Shown here: positions 36,708 through 50,000 of the stretch, one piece after another | Numbering within the stretch: the stretch's first letter is position 1 | Layout: the number at the start of each line of letters is the position of its first letter | Origin: Cyprinodon diabolis | Taxonomy: Eukaryota; Chordata; Actinopteri; Cyprinodontiformes; Cyprinodontidae | Length of the DNA: 64,000 nucleotides | NCBI GenBank assembly: GCA_030533445.1 | Contig: JARPUW010000025.1 | Coordinates: forward strand, 434,001 to 498,000 | Direction of reading: 5' to 3' | Notes under the pieces: generated by a model | What the model was told of the DNA's origin: nothing | Seen by the model: only the letters and a program-made list of their open reading frames with translations | Database searches by the model: none | Translations under genes and position numbers: made by a program

Positions 36708-37062
36708 TCATTTCACAGTGAGATAATGCCATTTTGGCCTCTGGAGTTGTAACACACAAACCATTAATGATACAGCCATGATCTTTTCTGGCAATCATCT
36801 AGTGCTGAAAACTAACAATATAAAGTAGATTTGAGCAGATGTTTTTGGTTCCAAGCTTCAAAACAGAAGTTGAGGCCAAAACGCTCTTTTCACAGTGAGA
36901 TAATGCCATTTTGGCCTCTGGAGTTGTAACAGACAAACCATTAATGATACAGCCATGATCTTTTCTGGCAATCATCTAGAGCTGAAAACGAACAATAAAA
37001 AGTAGATTTGAGCAGATGTTTTTGGTTACAAGCTTCAAAACAGAAGGTTGAGGCCAAAACGC
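36708..37062 (+). repeat. Junction of a clean 7-monomer deletion in the B order
   Basis: The aacacac plus tagtgctg monomer (36,708) is followed directly by the cgaacaataaaaag monomer (36,885). In block B the same two are separated by seven monomers (1,775 through 2,838). Both flanking monomers look intact, so the loss is a whole number of monomers. Confidence 0.8.
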
Positions 37063-37240
37063 TCTTTTTACAGTGAGATAATGCCATTTTGGCCTCTGGA
37101 GTTGTAACAGACAAACCATTAATGATACAGCCATGATCTTTTCTGGCAATCATCTAGAGCTGAAAACTAAAAATATAAAGTAGATTTGAGCAGATGTTTT
37201 TGGTTACAAGCTTCAAAACAGAAGGTTGAGGCCAAAACGC

Positions 37241-38481
37241 TCTTTTCACAGTGAGATAATGCCATTTTGGCCTCTGGAGTTGTAACAGACAGACCATTAA
37301 TGATACAGCCATGATCTTTTCTGGCAATCATCTAGAGCTGAAAACTAACAATATAAAGTAGATTTGAGCAGATGTTTTTGGTTACAAGCTTCAAAACAGA
37401 AGGTTGAGGCCAAAACGCTCTTTTCACAGTGAGATAATGCCATTTTGGCCTCTGGAGTTGTAACAGACAAACCATTAATGATACAGCCATGATCTTTTCT
37501 GGCAATCATCTAGAGCTGAAAACTAACAATATAAAGTAGATTTGAGCAGATGTTTATGGTTCCATGCTTCAAAACAGAAGTTGAGGCCAAAACGCTCATT
37601 TCACAGTGAGATAATGCCATTTTGGCCTCTGGAGTTGTAACAGACAAACCATTAATGATACAGCCATGATCTTTTCTGGCAATCATCTAGTGCTGAAAAC
37701 TAACAATATAAAGTAGATTTGAGCAAAAGTTTTTGGTTCCAAGCTTCAAAACAGAAGTTGAGGCCAAAACGCTCTTTTCACAGTGAGATAATGCCATTTT
37801 GGCCTCTGGAGTTGTAACAGACAAACCATTAATGATACAGCCATGATCTTTTCTGGCAATCATCTAGAGCTGAAAACTAACAATATAAAGTAGATTTGAG
37901 CAGATGTTTATGGTTCCAAGCTTCAAAACAGAAGTTGAGGCCAAAACGCTCATTTTACAGTGAGATAATGCCATTTTGGCCTCTGGAGTTGTAACAGACA
38001 AACCATTAATGATACAGCCATGATCTTTTCTGGCAATCATCTAGTGCTGAAAACTAACAATATAAAGTAGATTTGAGCAGATGTTTTTGGTTCCAAGCTT
38101 CAAAACAGAAGTTGAGGCCAAAACGCTCTTTTCACAGTGAGATAATGCCATTTTGGCCTCTGGAGTTGTAACAGACAAACCATTAATGATACAGCCATGA
38201 TCTTTTCTGGCAATCATCTAGAGCTGAAAACTAACAATATAAAGTAGATTTGAGCAGATGTTTTTGCTTCCAAGCTTCAAAACAGAAGTTGAGGCCAAAA
38301 CGCTCTTTTTACAGTGAGATAATGCCATTTTGGCCTCTGGAGTTGTAACAGACAAACCATTAATGATACAGCCATGATCTTTTCTGGCAATCATCTAGAG
38401 CTGAAAACTAAAAATATAAAGTAGATTTGAGCAGATGTTTTTGGTTACAAGCTTCAAAACAGAAGGTTGAGGCCAAAACGC
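37241..38481 (+). repeat. Second copy of the 16-monomer unit, left part
   Basis: It begins with gacagacc and follows 34,401 onward: tttatgg, then tagtgctg with gagcaaaag (37,721), tcattttac with tagtgctg (37,950), gcttcc (38,127) and ctaaaaatat (38,305). One tttatgg monomer (37,773) is extra relative to the first copy. A private ccatgcttc near 37,563 destroys the HindIII site. Confidence 0.75.
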
Positions 38482-39723
38482 TCTTTTCACGGTGAGATAG
38501 TGCCATTTTGGCCTCTGGAATTGTAACAGACAAACCATTAATGATACAGCCATGATCTTTTCTGGCAATCGTCTAGAGCTGAAAACTAACAATATAAAGT
38601 AGATTTGAGCAGATGTTTTTGGTTACAAGTTTCAAAACAGAAGGTTGAGGCCAAAACGCTCTTTTCACAGTGAGATAATGCCATTTTGGCCTCTGGAGTT
38701 GTAATAGACAAACCATTAATGATACAGCCATGATCTTTTCTGGCAATCATCTAGAGCTGAAAACTAACAATATAAAGTAGATTTGAGCAGATGTTTTTGG
38801 TTCCAAGCTTCAAAACAGAAGTTGAGGCCAAAACGCTCTTTTCACAGGGAGATAATGCCATTTTGGCCTCTGGAGTTGTAACAGACAAACCATTAATGAT
38901 ACAGCCATGATCTTTTCTGGCAACCATCTAGAGCTGAAAACTAACAATATAAAGTAGATTTGAGCAGATGTTTTTGGTTACAAGCTTCAAAACAGAAGGT
39001 TGAGGCCAAAACGCTCTTTTCACAGTGAGATAATGCCATTTTGGCCTCTGGAGTTGTAACAGACAAACCATTAATGATACAGCCATGATCTTTTCTGGCA
39101 ATCATCTAGAGCTGAAAACTAACAATATAAAGTAGATTTGAGCAGATGTTTTTGGTTCCAAGCTTCAAAACAGAAGTTGAGGCCAAAACGCTCTTTTCAC
39201 AGGGAGATAATGCCATTTTGGCCTCTGGAGTTGTAACAGACAAACCATTAATGATACAGCCATGATCTTTTCTGGCAATCATCTAGTGCTGAAAACTAAC
39301 AATATAAAGTAGATTTGAGCAGATGTTTTTGGTTCCAAGCTTCAAAACAGAAGTTGAGGCCAAAACGCTCTTTTCACAGTGAGATAATGCCATTTTGGCC
39401 TCTGGAGTTGTAACAGACAAACCATTAATGATACAGCCATGATCTTTTCTGGCAATCATCTAGAGCTGAAAACTAACAATATAAAGTAGATTTGAGCAGA
39501 TGTTTTTGCTTCCAAGCTTCAAAACAGAAGTTGAGGCCAAAACGCTCTTTTTACAGTGAGATAATGCCATTTTGGCCTCTGGAGTTGTAACAGACAAACC
39601 ATTAATGATACAGCCATGATCTTTTCTGGCAATCATCTAGAGCTGAAAACTAAAAATATAAAGTAGATTTGAGCAGATGTTTTTGGTTACAAGCTTCAAA
39701 ACAGAAGGTTGAGGCCAAAACGC
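38482..39723 (+). repeat. Seven-monomer step (1,242 bp) between cacggtg monomers
   Basis: The cacggtg monomer at 38,482 (ggaattg) recurs at 39,724 (ggagttg). The monomer at 39,193 is a hybrid of a cacaggg first half and a tagtgctg second half, marking the breakpoint. From about 39,280 on, the sequence follows about 29,170 onward at +10,114 bp. A private gtaatagac lies near 38,704. Confidence 0.8.
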
Positions 39724-42208
39724 TCTTTTCACGGTGAGATAGTGCCATTTTGGCCTCTGGAGTTGTAACAGACAAACCATTAATGATACAGCCATGATCT
39801 TTTCTGGCAATCGTCTAGAGCTGAAAACTAACAATATAAAGTAGATTTGAGCAGATGTTTTTGGTTACAAGTTTCAAAACAGAAGGTTGAGGCCAAAACG
39901 CTCTTTTCACAGTGAGATAATGCCATTTTGGCCTCTGGAGTTGTAACAGACAAACCATTAATGATACAGCCATGATCTTTTCTGGCAATCATCTAGAGCT
40001 GAAAACTAACAATATAAAGTAGATTTGAGCAGATGTTTTTGGTTCCAAGCTTCAAAACAGAAGTTGAGGCCAAAACGCTCTTTTCACAGGGAGATAATGC
40101 CATTTTGGCCTCTGGAGTTGTAACAGACAAACCATTAATGATACAGCCATGATCTTTTCTGGCAACCATCTAGAGCTGAAAACTAACAATATAAAGTAGA
40201 TTTGAGCAGATGTTTTTGGTTACAAGCTTCAAAACAGAAGGTTGAGGCCAAAACGCTCTTTTCACAGTGAGATAATGCCATTTTGGCCTCTGGAGTTGTA
40301 ACAGACAAACCATTAATGATACAGCCATGATCTTTTCTGGCAATCATCTAGAGCTGAAAACTAACAATATAAAGTAGATTTGAGCAGATGTTTATGGTTC
40401 CAAGCTTCAAAACAGAAGTTGAGGCCAAAACGCTCATTTCACAGTGAGATAATGCCATTTTGGCCTCTGGAGTTGTAACACACAAACCATTAATGATACA
40501 GCCATGATCTTTTCTGGCAATCATCTAGTGCTGAAAACTAACAATATAAAGTAGATTTGAGCAGATGTTTTTGGTTCCAAGCTTCAAAACAGAAGTTGAG
40601 GCCAAAACGCTCTTTTCACAGTGAGATAATGCCATTTTGGCCTCTGGAGTTGTAACAGACAAACCATTAATGATACAGCCATGATCTTTTCTGGCAATCA
40701 TCTAGAGCTGAAAACTAACAATATAAAGTAGATTTGAGCAGAAGTTTTTGGTTCCAAGCTTCAAAACAGAAGTTGAGGCCAAAACGCTCTTTTCACAGTG
40801 AGATAATGCCATTTTGGCCTCTGGAGTTGTAAAAGACAAACCATTAATGATACAGCCATGATCTTTTCTGGCAATCATCTAGAGCTGAAAACTAACAATA
40901 TAAAGTAGATTTGAGCAGATGTTTATGGTTCCAAGTTTCAAAACAGAAGTTGAGGCCAAAACGCTCATTTTACAGTGAGATAATGCCATTTTGGCCTCTG
41001 GAGTTGTAACAGACAAACCATTAATGATACAGCCATTATCTTTTCTGGCAATCATCTAGTGCTGAAAACTAACAATATAAAGTAGATTTGAGCAGATGTT
41101 TTTGGTTCCAAGCTTCAAAACAGAAGTTGAGGCCAAAACGCTCTTTTCACAGTGAGATAATGCCATTTTGGCCTCTGGAGTTGTAACAGACAAACCATTA
41201 ATGATACAGCCATGATCTTTTCTGGCAATCATCTAGAGCTGAAAACTAACAATATAAAGTAGATTTGAGCAGAAGTTTTTGGTTCCAAGCTTCAAAACAG
41301 AAGTTGAGGCCAAAACGCTCTTTTCACAGTGAGATAATGCCATTTTGGCCTCTGGAGTTGTAACAGACAAACCATTAATGATACAGCCATGATCTTTTCT
41401 GGCAATCATCTAGAGCTGAAAACTAAAAATATAAAGTAGATTTGAGCAGATGTTTTTGGTTACAAGCTTCAAAACAGAAGGTTGAGGCCAAAACGCTCTT
41501 TTCACAGTGAGATAATGCCATTTTGGCCTCTGGAGTTGTAACAGACAAACCATTAATGATACAGCCATGATCTTTTCTGGCAATCATCTAGAGCTGAAAA
41601 CTAACAATATAAAGTAGATTTGAGCAGATGTTTTTGGTTATAGGGCTTCAAAACAGAAGGTTGAGGCCAAAACGCTCTTTTCACAGTGAGATAATGCCAT
41701 TTTGGCCTCTGGAGTTGTAACAGACAAACCATTAATGATACAGCCATGATCTTTTCTGGCAATCATCTAGAGCTGAAAACTAACAATATAAAGTAGATTT
41801 GAGCAGAAGTTTTTGGTTCCAAGCTTCAAAACAGAAGTTGAGGCCAAAACGCTCTTTTCACAGTGAGATAATGCCATTTTGGCCTCTGGAGTTGTAACAG
41901 ACAAACCATTAATGATACAGCCATGATCTTTTCTGGCAATCATCTAGAGCTGAAAACGAACAATAAAAAGTAGATTTGAGCAGATGTTTTTGGTTACAAG
42001 CTTCAAAACAGAAGGTTGAGGCCAAAACGCTCTTTTTACAGTGAGATAATGCCATTTTGGCCTCTGGAGTTGTAACAGACAAACCATTAATGATACAGCC
42101 ATGATCTTTTCTGGCAATCATCTAGAGCTGAAAACTAACAATATAAAGTAGATTTGAGCAGATGTTTTTGGTTACAAGCTTCAAAACAGAAGGTTGAGGC
42201 CAAAACGC
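39724..42208 (+). repeat. B*-derived segment ending in ttataggg and cgaacaataaaaag
   Basis: It follows the 29,610-31,750 order (cacggtg, cacaggg with caaccatc, aacacac, gagcagaag, aagtttc, ttataggg at 41,640). After the gagcagaag monomer near 41,811 it joins cgaacaataaaaag (near 41,957), tctttttac and then gacagacc, the start of the right-hand domain. Confidence 0.8.
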
Positions 42209-42918
42209 TCTTTTCACAGTGAGATAATGCCATTTTGGCCTCTGGAGTTGTAACAGACAGACCATTAATGATACAGCCATGATCTTTTCTGGCAATCATC
42301 TAGAGCTGAAAACTAACAATATAAAGTAGATTTGAGCAGATGTTTTTGGTTCCAAGCTTCGAAACAGAAGTTGAGGCCAAAACGCTCTTTTCACAGTGAG
42401 ATAATGCCATTTTGGCCTCTGGAGTTGTAACAGACAAACCATTAATGATACAGCCATGATCTTTTCTGGCAATCATCTAGAGCTGAAAACTAACAATATA
42501 AAGTAGATTTGAGCAGATGTTTTTGGTTACAAGCTTCAAAACAGAAGGTTGAGGCCAAAACGCTCTTTTCACAGTGAGATAATGCCATTTTGGCCTCTGG
42601 AGTTGTAACAGACAAACCATTAATGATACAGCCATGATCTTTTCTGGCAATCATCTAGAGCTGAAAACTAACAATATAAAGTAGATTTGAGCAGATGTTT
42701 TTGGTTCCAAGCTTCAAAACAGAAGTTGAGGCCAAAACGCTCTTTTCACAGTGAGATAATGCCATTTTGGCCTCTGGAGTTGTAACAGACAAACCATTAA
42801 TGATACAGCCATGATCTTTTCTGGCAATCATCTAGAGCTGAAAACTAACAATATAAAGTAGATTTGAGCAGATGTTTTTGGTTACAAGCTTCAAAACAGA
42901 AGGTTGAGGCCAAAACGC

Positions 42919-43805
42919 TCTTTTCACAGTGAGATAATGCCATTTTGAACTCTGGAGTTGTAACAGACAAACCATTAATGATACAGCCATGATCTTTTCT
43001 GGCAATCATCTAGAGCTGAAAACTAACAATATAAAGTAGATTTGAGCAGATGTTTTTGGTTCCAAGCTTCAAAACAGAAGTTGAGGCCAAAACGCTCTTT
43101 TCACAGTGAGATAATGCCATTTTGGTCTCTGGAGTTGTAACAGACAAACCATTAATGATACAGCCATGATCTTTTCTGGCAATCATCTAGAGCTGAAAAC
43201 TAACAATATAAAGTAGATTTGAGCAGATGTTTTTGGTTACAAGCTTCAAAACAGAAGGTTGAGGCCAAAACGCTCTTTTCACAGTGAGATAATGCCATTT
43301 TGGCCTCTGGAGTTGTAACAGACAAACCATTAATGATACAGCCATGATCTTTTCTGGCAATCATCTAGAGCTGAAAACTAACAATATAAAGTACATTTGA
43401 GCAGATGTTTATGGTTCCAAGCTTCAAAACAGAAGTTGAGGCCAAAACGCTCATTTCACAGTGAGATAATGCCATTTTGGCCTCTGGAGTTGTAACAGAC
43501 AAACCATTAATGATACAGCCATGATCTTTTCTGGCAATCATCTAGAGCTGAAAACTAACAATATAAAGTAGATTTGAGCAGATGTTTATGGTTCCAAGCT
43601 TCAAAACAGAAGTTGAGGCCAAAACGCTCATTTCACAGTGAGATAATGCCATTTTGGCCTCTGGAGTTGTAACAGACAAACCATTAATGATACAGCCATG
43701 ATCTTTTCTGGCAATCATCTAGTGCTGAAAACTAACAATATAAAGTAGATTTGAGCAGATGTTTTTGGTTACAAGCTTCAAAACAGAAGGTTGAGGCCAA
43801 AACGC
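42919..43805 (+). repeat. Five-monomer tandem duplication, copy 1 (887 bp)
   Basis: Monomers gaactc, ggtctc, gtacattt, tttatgg and tagtgctg are followed by the same five from 43,806. The three diagnostic variants step by 887 bp (42,947/43,834; 43,124/44,011; 43,391/44,278). The last monomer of this copy ends in ttaca with gaaggttg, whereas the last of copy 2 ends in ttcca with gaagttg, which places the breakpoint in that monomer. Confidence 0.9.
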
Positions 43806-44692
43806 TCTTTTCACAGTGAGATAATGCCATTTTGAACTCTGGAGTTGTAACAGACAAACCATTAATGATACAGCCATGATCTTTTCTGGCAATCATCTAG
43901 AGCTGAAAACTAACAATATAAAGTAGATTTGAGCAGATGTTTTTGGTTCCAAGCTTCAAAACAGAAGTTGAGGCCAAAACGCTCTTTTCACAGTGAGATA
44001 ATGCCATTTTGGTCTCTGGAGTTGTAACAGACAAACCATTAATGATACAGCCATGATCTTTTCTGGCAATCATCTAGAGCTGAAAACTAACAATATAAAG
44101 TAGATTTGAGCAGATGTTTTTGGTTACAAGCTTCAAAACAGAAGGTTGAGGCCAAAACGCTCTTTTCACAGTGAGATAATGCCATTTTGGCCTCTGGAGT
44201 TGTAACAGACAAACCATTAATGATACAGCCATGATCTTTTCTGGCAATCATCTAGAGCTGAAAACTAACAATATAAAGTACATTTGAGCAGATGTTTATG
44301 GTTCCAAGCTTCAAAACAGAAGTTGAGGCCAAAACGCTCATTTCACAGTGAGATAATGCCATTTTGGCCTCTGGAGTTGTAACAGACAAACCATTAATGA
44401 TACAGCCATGATCTTTTCTGGCAATCATCTAGAGCTGAAAACTAACAATATAAAGTAGATTTGAGCAGATGTTTATGGTTCCAAGCTTCAAAACAGAAGT
44501 TGAGGCCAAAACGCTCATTTCACAGTGAGATAATGCCATTTTGGCCTCTGGAGTTGTAACAGACAAACCATTAATGATACAGCCATGATCTTTTCTGGCA
44601 ATCATCTAGTGCTGAAAACTAACAATATAAAGTAGATTTGAGCAGATGTTTTTGGTTCCAAGCTTCAAAACAGAAGTTGAGGCCAAAACGCT
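43806..44692 (+). repeat. Five-monomer tandem duplication, copy 2 (887 bp)
   Basis: Second copy of the five-monomer run, leading into the gcctttgg monomer that follows it in all later right-domain units. Later units (47,916, 51,109, 58,202, 61,750) carry this run only once, so the duplication is local to this unit. Confidence 0.9.
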
Positions 44693-45579
44693 CTTTTCAC
44701 AGTGAGATAATGCCATTTTGGCCTTTGGAGTTGTAACAGACAAACCATTAATGATACAGCCATGATCTTTTCTGGCAATCATCTAGAGCTGAAAACGAAC
44801 AATATAAAGTAGATTTGAGCAGATGTTTTTGGTTACAAGCTTCAAAACAGAAGGTTGAGGCCAAAACGCTCTTTTCACAGTGAGATAATGCCATTTTGGC
44901 CTCTGGAGTTGTAACAGACAAACCATTAATGATACAGCCATGATCTTTTCTGGCAATCATCTAGAGCTGAAAACTAACAATATAAACTAGATTTGAGCAG
45001 ATGTTTTTGGTTCCAAGCTTCAAAACAGAAGTTGAGGCCAAAACGCTCTTTTCACAGTGAGATAATGCCATTTTGGCCTCTGGAGTTGTAACAGACAAAC
45101 CATTAATGATACAGCCATGATCTTTTCTGGCAATCATCTAGAGCTGAAAACTAACAATATAAAGTAGATTTGAGCAGAAGTTTTTGGTTCCAAGCTTCAA
45201 AACAGAAGTTGAGGCCAAAACGCTCTTTTCACAGTGAGATAATGCCATTTTGGCCTCTGGAGTTGTAACAGACAAACCATTAATGATACAGCCATGATCT
45301 TTTCTGGCAATCATCTAGAGCTGAAAACGAACAATAAAAAGTAGATTTGAGCAGATGTTTTTGGTTACAAGCTTCAAAACAGAAGGTTGAGGCCAAAACG
45401 CTCTTTTTACAGTGAGATAATGCCATTTTGGCCTCTGGAGTTGTAACAGACAAACCATTAATGATACAGCCATGATCTTTTCTGGCAATCATCTAGAGCT
45501 GAAAACTAACAATATAAAGTAGATTTGAGCAGATGTTTTTGGTTACAAGCTTCAAAACAGAAGGTTGAGGCCAAAACGC

Positions 45580-47000
45580 TCTTTTCACAGTGAGATAATG
45601 CCATTTTGGCCTCTGGAGTTGTAACAGACAGACCATTAATGATACAGCCATGATCTTTTCTGGCAATCATCTAGAGCTGAAAACTAACAATATAAAGTAG
45701 ATTTGAGCAGATGTTTTTGGTTCCAAGCTTCGAAACAGAAGTTGAGGCCAAAACGCTCTTTTCACAGTGAGATAATGCCATTTTGGCCTCTGGAGTTGTA
45801 ACAGACAAACCATTAATGATACAGCCATGATCTTTTCTGGCAATCATCTAGAGCTGAAAACTAACAATATAAAGTAGATTTGAGCAGATGTTTTTGGTTA
45901 CAAGCTTCAAAACAGAAGTTGAGGCCAAAACGCTCATTTCACAGTGAGATAATGCCATTTTGGCCTCTGGAGTTGTAACAGACAAACCATTAATGATACA
46001 GCCATGATCTTTTCTGGCAATCATCTAGAGCTGAAAACTAACAATATAAAGTAGATTTGAGCAGATGTTTTTGGTTACAAGCTTCAAAACAGAAGTTGAG
46101 GCCAAAACGCTCTTTTCACAGTGAGATAATGCCATTTTGGCCTCTGGAGTTGTAACAGACAAACCATTAATGATACAGCCATGATCTTTTCTGGCAATCA
46201 TCTAGAGCTGAAAACTAACAATATAAAGTAGATTTGAGCAGATGTTTTTGGTTACAAGCTTCAAAACAGAAGGTTGAGGCCAAAACGCTCTTTTCACAGT
46301 GAGATAATGCCATTTTGGCCTCTGGAGTTGTAACAGACAAACCATTAATGATACAGCCATGATCTTTTCTGGCAATCATCTAGAGCTGAAAACTAACAAT
46401 ATAAAGTAGATTTGAGCAGATGTTTTTGGTTATAGGGCTTCAAAACAGAAGGTTGAGGCCAAAACGCTCTTTTCACAGTGAGATAATGCCATTTTGGCCT
46501 CTGGAGTTGTAACAGACAAACCATTAATGATACAGCCATGATCTTTTCTGGCAATCATCTAGAGCTGAAAACTAACAATATAAAGTAGATTTGAGCAGAA
46601 GTTTTTGGTTCCAAGCTTCAAAACAGAAGTTGAGGCCAAAACGCTCTTTTCACAGTGAGATAATGCAATTTTGGCCTCTGGAGTTGTAACAGACAAACCA
46701 TTAATGATACAGCCATGATCTTTTCTGGCAATCATCTAGAGCTGAAAACGAACAATAAAAAGTAGATTTGAGCAGATGTTTTTGGTTACAAGCTTCAAAA
46801 CAGAAGGTTGAGGCCAAAACGCTCTTTTTACAGTGAGATAATGCCATTTTGGCCTCTGGAGTTGTAACAGACAAACCATTAATGATACAGCCATGATCTT
46901 TTCTGGCAATCATCTAGAGCTGAAAACTAACAATATAAAGTAGATTTGAGCAGATGTTTTTGGTTACAAGCTTCAAAACAGAAGGTTGAGGCCAAAACGC
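45580..47000 (+). repeat. Eight-monomer linker between gacagacc monomers (1,421 bp)
   Basis: Order: gacagacc, cgaaac, ttaca with gaagttg into tcatttc, ttaca with gaagttg, ttaca with gaaggttg, ttataggg (46,432), gagcagaag with gcaattttgg (near 46,668), cgaacaataaaaag with tctttttac, then gacagacc. A seven-monomer version without ttataggg recurs at 59,593-60,834. Confidence 0.8.
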
Positions 47001-50000
47001 TCTTTTCACAGTGAGATAATGCCATTTTGGCCTCTGGAGTTGTAACAGACAGACCATTAATGATACAGCCATGATCTTTTCTGGCAATCATCTAGAGCTG
47101 AAAACTAACAATATAAAGTAGATTTGAGCAGATGTTTTTGGTTCCAAGCTTCGAAACAGAAGTTGAGGCCAAAACGCTCTTTTCACAGTGAGATAATGCC
47201 ATTTTGGCCTTTGGAGTTGTAACAGACAAACCATTAATGATACAGCCATGATCTTTTCTGGCAATCATCTAGAGCTGAAAACTAACAATATAAAGTAGAT
47301 TTGAGCAGATGTTTTTGGTTCCAAGCTTCAAAACAGAAGTTGAGGCCAAAACGCTCTTTTCACAGTGAGATAATGCCATTTTGGCCTCTGGAGTTGTAAC
47401 AGACAAACCATTAATGATACAGCCATGATCTTTTCTGGCAATCATCTAGAGCTGAAAACTAACAATATAAAGTAGATTTGAGCAGATGTTTTTGGTTACA
47501 AGCTTCAAAACAGAAGGTTGAGGCCAAAACGCTCTTTTCACAGTGAGATAATGCCATTTTGGCCTCTGGAGTTGTAACAGACAAACCATTAATGATACAG
47601 CCATGATCTTTTCTGGCAATCATCTAGAGCTGAAAACTAACAATATAAAGTAGATTTGAGCAGATGTTTTTGGTTCCAAGCTTCAAAACAGAAGTTGAGG
47701 CCAAAACGCTCTTTTCACAGTGAGATAATGCCATTTTGGCCTCTGGAGTTGTAACAGACAAACCATTAATGATACAGCCATGATCTTTTCTGGCAATCAT
47801 CTAGAGCTGAAAACTAACAATATAAAGTAGATTTGAGCAGATGTTTTTGGTTACAAGCTTCAAAACAGAAGGTTGAGGCCAAAACGCTCTTTTCACAGTG
47901 AGATAATGCCATTTTGAACTCTGGAGTTGTAACAGACAAACCATTAATGATACAGCCATGATCTTTTCTGGCAATCATCTAGAGCTGAAAACTAACAATA
48001 TAAAGTAGATTTGAGCAGATGTTTTTGGTTCCAAGCTTCAAAACAGAAGTTGAGGCCAAAACGCTCTTTTCACAGTGAGATAATGCCATTTTGGTCTCTG
48101 GAGTTGTAACAGACAAACCATTAATGATACAGCCATGATCTTTTCTGGCAATCATCTAGAGCTGAAAACTAACAATATAAAGTAGATTTGAGCAGATGTT
48201 TTTGGTTACAAGCTTCAAAACAGAAGGTTGAGGCCAAAACGCTCTTTTCACAGTGAGATAATGCCATTTTGGCCTCTGGAGTTGTAACAGACAAACCATT
48301 AATGATACAGCCATGATCTTTTCTGGCAATCATCTAGAGCTGAAAACTAACAATATAAAGTACATTTGAGCAGATGTTTATGGTTCCAAGCTTCAAAACA
48401 GAAGTTGAGGCCAAAACGCTCATTTCACAGTGAGATAATGCCATTTTGGCCTCTGGAGTTGTAACAGACAAACCATTAATGATACAGCCATGATCTTTTC
48501 TGGCAATCATCTAGAGCTGAAAACTAACAATATAAAGTAGATTTGAGCAGATGTTTATGGTTCCAAGCTTCAAAACAGAAGTTGAGGCCAAAACGCTCAT
48601 TTCACAGTGAGATAATGCCATTTTGGCCTCTGGAGTTGTAACAGACAAACCATTAATGATACAGCCATGATCTTTTCTGGCAATCATCTAGTGCTGAAAA
48701 CTAACAATATAAAGTAGATTTGAGCAGATGTTTTTGGTTCCAAGCTTCAAAACAGAAGTTGAGGCCAAAACGCTCTTTTCACAGTGAGATAATGCCATTT
48801 TGGCCTTTGGAGTTGTAACAGACAAACCATTAATGATACAGCCATGATCTTTTCTGGCAATCATCTAGAGCTGAAAACGAACAATATAAAGTAGATTTGA
48901 GCAGATGTTTTTGGTTACAAGCTTCAAAACAGAAGGTTGAGGCCAAAACGCTATTTTCACAGTGAGATAATGCCATTTTGGCCTCTGGAGTTGTAACAGA
49001 CAAACCATTAATGATACAGCCATGATCTTTTCTGGCAATCATCTAGAGCTGAAAACTAACAATATAAACTAGATTTGAGCAGATGTTTTTGGTTCCAAGC
49101 TTCAAAACAGAAGTTGAGGCCAAAACGCTCTTTTCACAGTGAGATAATGCCATTTTGGCCTCTGGAGTTGTAACAGACAAACCATTAATGATACAGCCAT
49201 GATCTTTTCTGGCAATCATCTAGAGCTGAAAACTAAAAATATAAAGTAGATTTGAGCAGATGTTTTTGGTTACAAGCTTCAAAACAGAAGTTGAGGCCAA
49301 AACGCTCATTTCACAGTGAGATAATGCCATTTTGGCCTCTGGAGTTGTAACAGACAAACCATTAATGATACAGCCATGATCTTTTCTGGCAATCATCTAG
49401 AGCTGAAAACTAACAATATAAAGTAGATTTGAGCAGATGTTTTTGGTTACAAGCTTCAAAACAGAAGTTGAGGCCAAAACGCTCTTTTCACAGTGAGATA
49501 ATGCCATTTTGGCCTCTGGAGTTGTAACAGACAAACCATTAATGATACAGCCATGATCTTTTCTGGCAATCATCTAGAGCTGAAAACTAACAATATAAAG
49601 TAGATTTGAGCAGATGTTTTTGGTTACAAGCTTCAAAACAGAAGGTTGAGGCCAAAACGCTCTTTTCACAGTGAGATAATGCCATTTTGGCCTCTGGAGT
49701 TGTAACAGACAAACCATTAATGATACAGCCATGATCTTTTCTGGCAATCATCTAGAGCTGAAAACTAACAATATAAAGTAGATTTGAGCAGAAGTTTTTG
49801 GTTCCAAGCTTCAAAACAGAAGTTGAGGCCAAAACGCTCTTTTCACAGTGAGATAATGCAATTTTGGCCTCTGGAGTTGTAACAGACAAACCATTAATGA
49901 TACAGCCATGATCTTTTCTGGCAATCATCTAGAGCTGAAAACGAACAATAAAAAGTAGATTTGAGCAGATGTTTTTGGTTACAAGCTTCAAAACAGAAGG

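Larger units (their letters stand above)
34401..37240 (+). repeat. 16-monomer unit (2,840 bp) with B*-derived core
   Basis: It begins with the gacagacc variant monomer and restarts with the same variant at 37,241. It includes a tagtgctg plus gagcaaaag monomer (34,881; copy at 37,721), a gcttcc monomer (35,110), and a B*-like run starting at the cacggtg monomer 35,465. Inside it lie the 533-bp triplet duplication at 35,465/35,998 and a 7-monomer deletion after 36,708. The second copy holds until about 38,950, with small insertions of single monomers. Confidence 0.8.
42209..45579 (+). repeat. HOR-3 early unit (19 monomers, 3,371 bp)
   Basis: It starts at a gacagacc monomer followed by cgaaac and ends where gacagacc recurs at 45,580. 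It contains the right-domain markers ttttgaactc (42,947), ggtctctgg (43,124), gtacatttg (43,391), gcctttgg (near 44,724) and ataaactag (near 44,986). A five-monomer stretch inside is duplicated (42,919-43,805 and 43,806-44,692). Confidence 0.8.

Noticed and set aside
42340..42375. Possible tRNA or SINE-type B box on the minus strand in the cgaaac variant (gtttcgaagct)
   Set aside because: The match to GGTTCGANNCY is good at one site, but no convincing A box lies at a suitable distance, and most monomers have ttcaaaac instead. A chance variant is the simpler explanation.
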